Assembly (NCBI GenBank): GCA_902494605.1
Contig: CABUUG010000069.1
Location: 1-9,360 of the forward strand
Direction: 5' to 3'
DNA: 9,360 nucleotides
DNA from: an uncultured Collinsella sp.
GTDB taxonomy: Bacteria; Actinomycetota; Coriobacteriia; Coriobacteriales; Coriobacteriaceae
Both the position numbers and the translations under genes were made by a program. The notes under the pieces were generated by a model, which saw only the letters and a list, made by a program, of their open reading frames with translations, was not told the origin of the DNA and ran no database searches. This document shows positions 6,067 to 9,360 of this stretch, one piece after another; position 1 is the first letter of the stretch, and each line of letters starts with the position of its first letter.

Positions 6067-8625
6067 ATGTTTACTCCGCTTATCACTCATGATTCTGACG
6101 GCACTGCATTGGCGGCACCCGTTGATGCCGCACGTCGCAACGGTGCCACGTACAAGACGCGCACGATCGACGATCTGCGCATTAAGGACGATCGCCTGCG
6201 TGCGGCCATCGAGGGCACGGGACACCTGCTGTTCGACGGCGGCATGGGCACCATGTTGCAGGCCGCTGGCATGAAGGCGGGTGCCCTGCCCGAGCTGCTC
6301 AACTTTGAGGAGCCCCAGGTCATTACCGACATTCAGCGCCAGTACGTCGAGGCCGGCTGCGACGTGATCACCGCCAACACCTTTGGCGCCAACGCCCACA
6401 AGCTCGACGGTGCCGCCACCGTGGCAGACGTCTTTGCCGCGGCCGTCACCTGTGCCCGCGCGGCCGGCGCCCGCTACGTCGCCGGTGACATCGGCCCCAT
6501 CGGCGCGCTGCTTCGCCCCTTGGGTACCCTCAGCTTCGACGAGGCCTATGACCTCTTTGCCGAGGAAGTGCGCGCCGGCGTCGCCGCGGGCGTGGACCTC
6601 TTTATTATCGAGACCATGACCGACCTGGCCGAGATCAAGGCGGCGGTCCTCGCCTGCCGCGAGAACTCCGACCTGCCCGTCTTTGCCACCATGACCTTTG
6701 AGGAAGACGGCCGTACCTTCCTGGGCACGAGTCCCGAGGTCGCCGCCATCACGCTCGACGCCATCGGTGCCGACGTTTTGGGCATCAACTGCAGCCAAGG
6801 ACCGGCCGAGCTCCGAGGACTCGCCGCACGTATGCTCACCGTTACCGACAAGCCCGTTATGGTGCAGGCCAACGCGGGACTCCCCCATGTGGACGACGAC
6901 GGCAACACCGTCTTTGATATCCAGGCCCCCGAATACGCCGAGGCCGTCGCCGGCATGATCGCCGACGGCGTGAGCGTCGTGGGCGGTTGCTGCGGAACCA
7001 CGCCGGCGCACATGGCGGCCTTGCGCACGCTTATCGACAACCACACGCCCAGCCCGCGCCACCGCAAGCCCAGCATGTCGGTCACAAGCGCCCAGACCGT
7101 GGTGGACCTTCCCTGCGACGGCCACAAGATCGCCGTCATCGGCGAGCGCATCAACCCCACCGGCAAAAAGCGTCTGCAGCAGGCCCTGCGCGACGGCGAT
7201 CTGGACTACGTCGTGAGCCAGGGCATCAGCCAGCAGGAACAGGGCGCCGATATCCTGGACGTCAACGTCGGCCTGCCCGAGATCGACGAGGTCAAGATCA
7301 TCCAACAGGCGACCGAACAGCTCCAGGGCTCCACGCTGTTGCCGCTGCAGATCGACTCCACCGATCCCGCCGCTGTCGAGGCCGCCGTGCGCCGCTACGC
7401 CGGCAAGCCCATCATCAACTCGGTCAATGGCAAGCAGCAGATCATGGATGAGATCTTTCCGCTGGTCGCCCACTACGGCACCAACGTTGTCGGCCTTACG
7501 CTCGACGAAGGCGGCATCCCCGATACCGCCGAGGCTCGCTTCGCCATCGCCGAGCACATCGTGGCCGAGGCTGCCCGTTACGGCATCGGCCCGGACCGCG
7601 TCCTCATCGACTGCCTGGTCATGACCGCCTCGACCAACCAGCGCCAGGCCGAGCAGATCCTGCGCGCCATGTCCCTGTGCAAGGAGCGCCTGGGCGTCAA
7701 ATGTGCGCTCGGCGTGTCGAACATCAGCTTTGGCCTGCCTGCCCGCCCGCTGCTGGGCTCGGTCTTTTTGGCTGCCGCCTTCGGCGCGGGCCTGGACGCC
7801 CCCATCATGAACCCGGGTTCCAAGCGCTTTATGGATACCGTCTACAGCTATCGCGTGTTGAGCGTTGAGGACGAGGGCTCGACCGGATACATCGAGCGCT
7901 ATGCCGGCTGGACCGATCCGTACAAGATCGCCGCCAACCCGGCAGCTGCTCAGGCCGCATCGAGTGATGCCGCGCCCGCTGCCGGCACCGCCGGCACCGA
8001 CGGCAACGACGACCCGATTCGTCGCATGGTCGTCTCGGGCCGCAAAGGCGAGATCGCGGGCGAGACCGAGCGCCTGCTAGCGGATCACGACGCCATGGAC
8101 CTCATCAACAACCACTTTATCCCCGCCCTCGACGAGGTGGGTGTCCTCTTTGACCAGGGCAAGTTCTTCCTGCCGCAGCTCATGGCCTCGGCCGAGGCCG
8201 CGCGCGTGGGCTTCGACACCATCAAGCGCCTGATGCCCGCCGGCGAGATCGCCGACAAGGGCAAGATCTGCGTGGCCACCGTCAAGGGCGACATCCACGA
8301 TATTGGCAAGAACATCGTCAAAATGCTGCTCGATAACTACGGCTATACCGTCTTTGACCTAGGCCGCGACGTCGATCCGCAAGAAGTGCTCAAGACCGTC
8401 AAGGAGCGCGATATCAAGCTCGTCGGCCTCTCGGCGCTTATGACTACCACGGTCGTCGCCATGGAGGAAACCATCAAGCTGCTTCATACCGAGGTGCCAG
8501 GCGTCAAGATCATCGTGGGCGGCGCCGTACTCACCCCCGAATACGCCAAGCAGATCGGCGCGGACTACTACGCCAAGGACGCCGCCGAGAGCGCGCGCAT
8601 CGCCGAAGAGGTCTTTGGGCAGTAA
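6067..8625 (+). CDS. metH: Cobalamin-dependent methionine synthase lacking the activation domain
   Basis: It transfers the methyl group of 5-methyl-THF via cobalamin to homocysteine, giving methionine. The protein has 852 residues against about 1,200 for E. coli MetH. Domains in order: homocysteine-binding barrel (about 50-330; LLFDGGMGTML at 54-64; zinc ligands C242 in GINCS and C308/C309 in GGCCGTT), pterin-binding barrel (about 350-610; GERINPTGKK at 359-368, DVNVG at 398-402), an Ala/Gly-rich linker (622-648), the B12 cap four-helix domain (about 650-730) and the Rossmann B12 domain (about 731-852). The last carries GDIHDIGKN (741-749), whose H744 is the lower axial cobalt ligand. Translation stops right after that domain, so no reactivation domain is present; the upstream gene provides it. 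ATG 6067 follows TAGGAG (6055-6060), which overlaps the previous stop. About 45 residues precede the first barrel, somewhat longer than usual. Confidence 0.96.
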   Translation: MFTPLITHDSDGTALAAPVDAARRNGATYKTRTIDDLRIKDDRLRAAIEGTGHLLFDGGMGTMLQAAGMKAGALPELLNFEEPQVITDIQRQYVEAGCDVITANTFGANAHKLDGAATVADVFAAAVTCARAAGARYVAGDIGPIGALLRPLGTLSFDEAYDLFAEEVRAGVAAGVDLFIIETMTDLAEIKAAVLACRENSDLPVFATMTFEEDGRTFLGTSPEVAAITLDAIGADVLGINCSQGPAELRGLAARMLTVTDKPVMVQANAGLPHVDDDGNTVFDIQAPEYAEAVAGMIADGVSVVGGCCGTTPAHMAALRTLIDNHTPSPRHRKPSMSVTSAQTVVDLPCDGHKIAVIGERINPTGKKRLQQALRDGDLDYVVSQGISQQEQGADILDVNVGLPEIDEVKIIQQATEQLQGSTLLPLQIDSTDPAAVEAAVRRYAGKPIINSVNGKQQIMDEIFPLVAHYGTNVVGLTLDEGGIPDTAEARFAIAEHIVAEAARYGIGPDRVLIDCLVMTASTNQRQAEQILRAMSLCKERLGVKCALGVSNISFGLPARPLLGSVFLAAAFGAGLDAPIMNPGSKRFMDTVYSYRVLSVEDEGSTGYIERYAGWTDPYKIAANPAAAQAASSDAAPAAGTAGTDGNDDPIRRMVVSGRKGEIAGETERLLADHDAMDLINNHFIPALDEVGVLFDQGKFFLPQLMASAEAARVGFDTIKRLMPAGEIADKGKICVATVKGDIHDIGKNIVKMLLDNYGYTVFDLGRDVDPQEVLKTVKERDIKLVGLSALMTTTVVAMEETIKLLHTEVPGVKIIVGGAVLTPEYAKQIGADYYAKDAAESARIAEEVFGQ

Positions 8626-8651
8626 CACAACGGAAACAACCGAGCACCAAA

Positions 8652-8678
8652 ACGTGCCGCATGCGCCACTTGGCACGT
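8652..8678. repeat. Inverted repeat ACGTGCC/GGCACGT between metH and the next gene
   Basis: A perfect 7-bp inverted repeat with a 13-nt loop, 27 nt after the metH stop. No T-run follows on either strand, so it is not a clear intrinsic terminator. It could be an operator overlapping the promoter of the gene at 8734, or a hairpin that shapes the 3' end of the met mRNA. Confidence 0.5.
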
Positions 8679-8687
8679 GCAGCACGT

Positions 8688-8702
8688 TAGAATAGATAAG
8701 AT
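8688..8702 (+). promoter_or_regulatory. Candidate promoter -10 region for the PFL-family gene
   Basis: The stretch contains TAGAAT (8688-8693) and TAAGAT (8697-8702), both close to the -10 consensus, 32-46 nt before the ATG at 8734. TTGGCA at 8670-8675 resembles a -35 but gives non-ideal spacing (12 or 21 nt) to these. The gene may therefore have its own promoter separate from the met operon. Confidence 0.3.
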
Positions 8703-8733
8703 TATGCTCGTTTTGGCAGATAGGAGCGCAAGG

Positions 8734-9360
8734 ATGGCGATCACGCCCGCAGAAATCGCGGAAACCCGCGGCATGGTTGAGGAGCAGAACCTCGACATCA
8801 GGACCATCACCATGGGTGTTTCGCTCATGGGTTGCGGTGACGAGAACCTCGACCGCATGTGCACGAAGATCTACGACCACGTGACGCACACGGCTGAGCA
8901 TCTGGTCGAGACCGCCGAGAACCTCGAGCGCGAGTACGGTATCCCCATCGTCAACAAGCGCGTTTCCGTCACCCCAGTGGCGCAGATCGCCGCGTGCTGC
9001 AAGGATGAGGACCTCACCCCTATCGCGCATGCCCTCGACCGCGCGGCCGAGACGCTCGGCATCGATTACCTGGGCGGCTTCTCTGCACTCGTCCAGAAGG
9101 GCATCGGCGACGCCGACCGCCGCGTCATCCAGTCCATCCCCCAGGCGCTCGCCACCACGAGCCGCGTTTGCTCCAGCGTCAACGTCGCCAGCCTGCGCGC
9201 CGGTATCAACATGGACGCCGTGCTCATGGCCGCCCAGACCATCATCGATGCTGCTAAACTCACGGCCGACCAGGATTCCGTCGGCGCTTCCAAATTTGTC
9301 TGCTTTGCCAACATGGTCGAGGACTCCCCGTTTATGGCGGGCGCCGTCCACGGCGGTGGC
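8734..9360 (+). CDS. PFL/DUF711 (UPF0210) family protein, N-terminal part
   Basis: The frame is open from ATG 8734 to the window edge (209 codons seen). The family is about 450 residues, so roughly half is present. Recognition rests on LDIRTITMGVSLMGC (20-34), YGIPIVNKRVSVTPVAQI, LGGFSALVQKGIG and the SVNVAS...GINMDAV block, which are characteristic of UPF0210. Members are related to pyruvate formate-lyase-like folds by annotation only, and no reaction is established. ATG 8734 is chosen because AGGAG (8722-8726) lies 7 nt upstream and the family starts near here. An in-frame ATG at 8704 would add ten residues and swallow that ribosome binding site. The gap of 108 nt after metH, with promoter-like bases, suggests a separate transcript. 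In many genomes this gene follows an ACT-domain (UPF0237) gene, which is not seen here. Confidence 0.88.
   Translation, partial: MAITPAEIAETRGMVEEQNLDIRTITMGVSLMGCGDENLDRMCTKIYDHVTHTAEHLVETAENLEREYGIPIVNKRVSVTPVAQIAACCKDEDLTPIAHALDRAAETLGIDYLGGFSALVQKGIGDADRRVIQSIPQALATTSRVCSSVNVASLRAGINMDAVLMAAQTIIDAAKLTADQDSVGASKFVCFANMVEDSPFMAGAVHGGG

Noticed and set aside
5428..7557. 709-codon open frame on the - strand opposite the reactivation gene and metH
   Set aside because: It spans two clearly coding genes on the other strand, and its product is a Gly/Ala/Val/His-rich shadow without domains.
8652..8678. Intrinsic terminator for the met operon
   Set aside because: The stem is only 7 bp and is followed by GCAGCACG rather than a T-run.
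8359..9351. 330-codon open frame on the - strand across the metH end and the PFL-family start
   Set aside because: It crosses the intergenic gap and two supported genes, with no domain seen.

Overview
The window looks like chromosomal DNA from a high-GC anaerobic actinobacterium, most probably Collinsella or a close coriobacterial relative. This is an inference from GC-rich third codon positions, a long type III glutamine synthetase, and a methionine synthase split from its reactivation module. No rRNA or complete tRNA is present to test it.

Left part (1-1457): two nested IS3-family insertion sequences. The outer one enters at the left edge as the last part of its orfB transposase and ends at 1457 with an IS150-like tip. 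Inside it sits a complete, apparently intact second element (159-1413). That element has 24-bp imperfect terminal repeats, a 4-bp target duplication (GCCT), orfA, orfB and an A6 frameshift site. The insertion hit the stop codon of the outer orfB, so the outer transposase gains only four residues.

Middle left (1458-1880): no convincing gene. It holds a small hairpin, a 10-bp perfect palindrome containing a tRNA T-arm-like sequence, and two 41-nt inverted repeat copies 151 nt apart. Last comes the terminator of the gene that reads in from the right.

Minus strand (1881-3968): glnN, a type III glutamine synthetase for ammonium assimilation. It is divergent from the methionine genes. The 428-nt region between them (3969-4396) contains a leader hairpin, a GTTTC/GAAAC palindrome, an 8-bp perfect palindrome and a weak promoter-like site.

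Plus strand (4397-8625): a tight three-gene operon, metF - methionine synthase reactivation protein - metH, with junctions of -1 and 9 nt. MetF makes 5-methyl-tetrahydrofolate. MetH uses it with cobalamin to methylate homocysteine. The middle protein supplies the AdoMet-dependent reactivation domain that this 852-residue MetH lacks, and it carries an extra C-terminal cysteine cluster. After a 108-nt gap, a PFL/DUF711 (UPF0210) family gene starts at 8734 and runs off the right edge.

I found no convincing new defence system, CRISPR array or prophage. The best leads are the precise IS-in-IS nesting, the unexplained inverted-repeat pair beside a tRNA-like fragment, and the cysteine cluster of the stand-alone reactivation protein.
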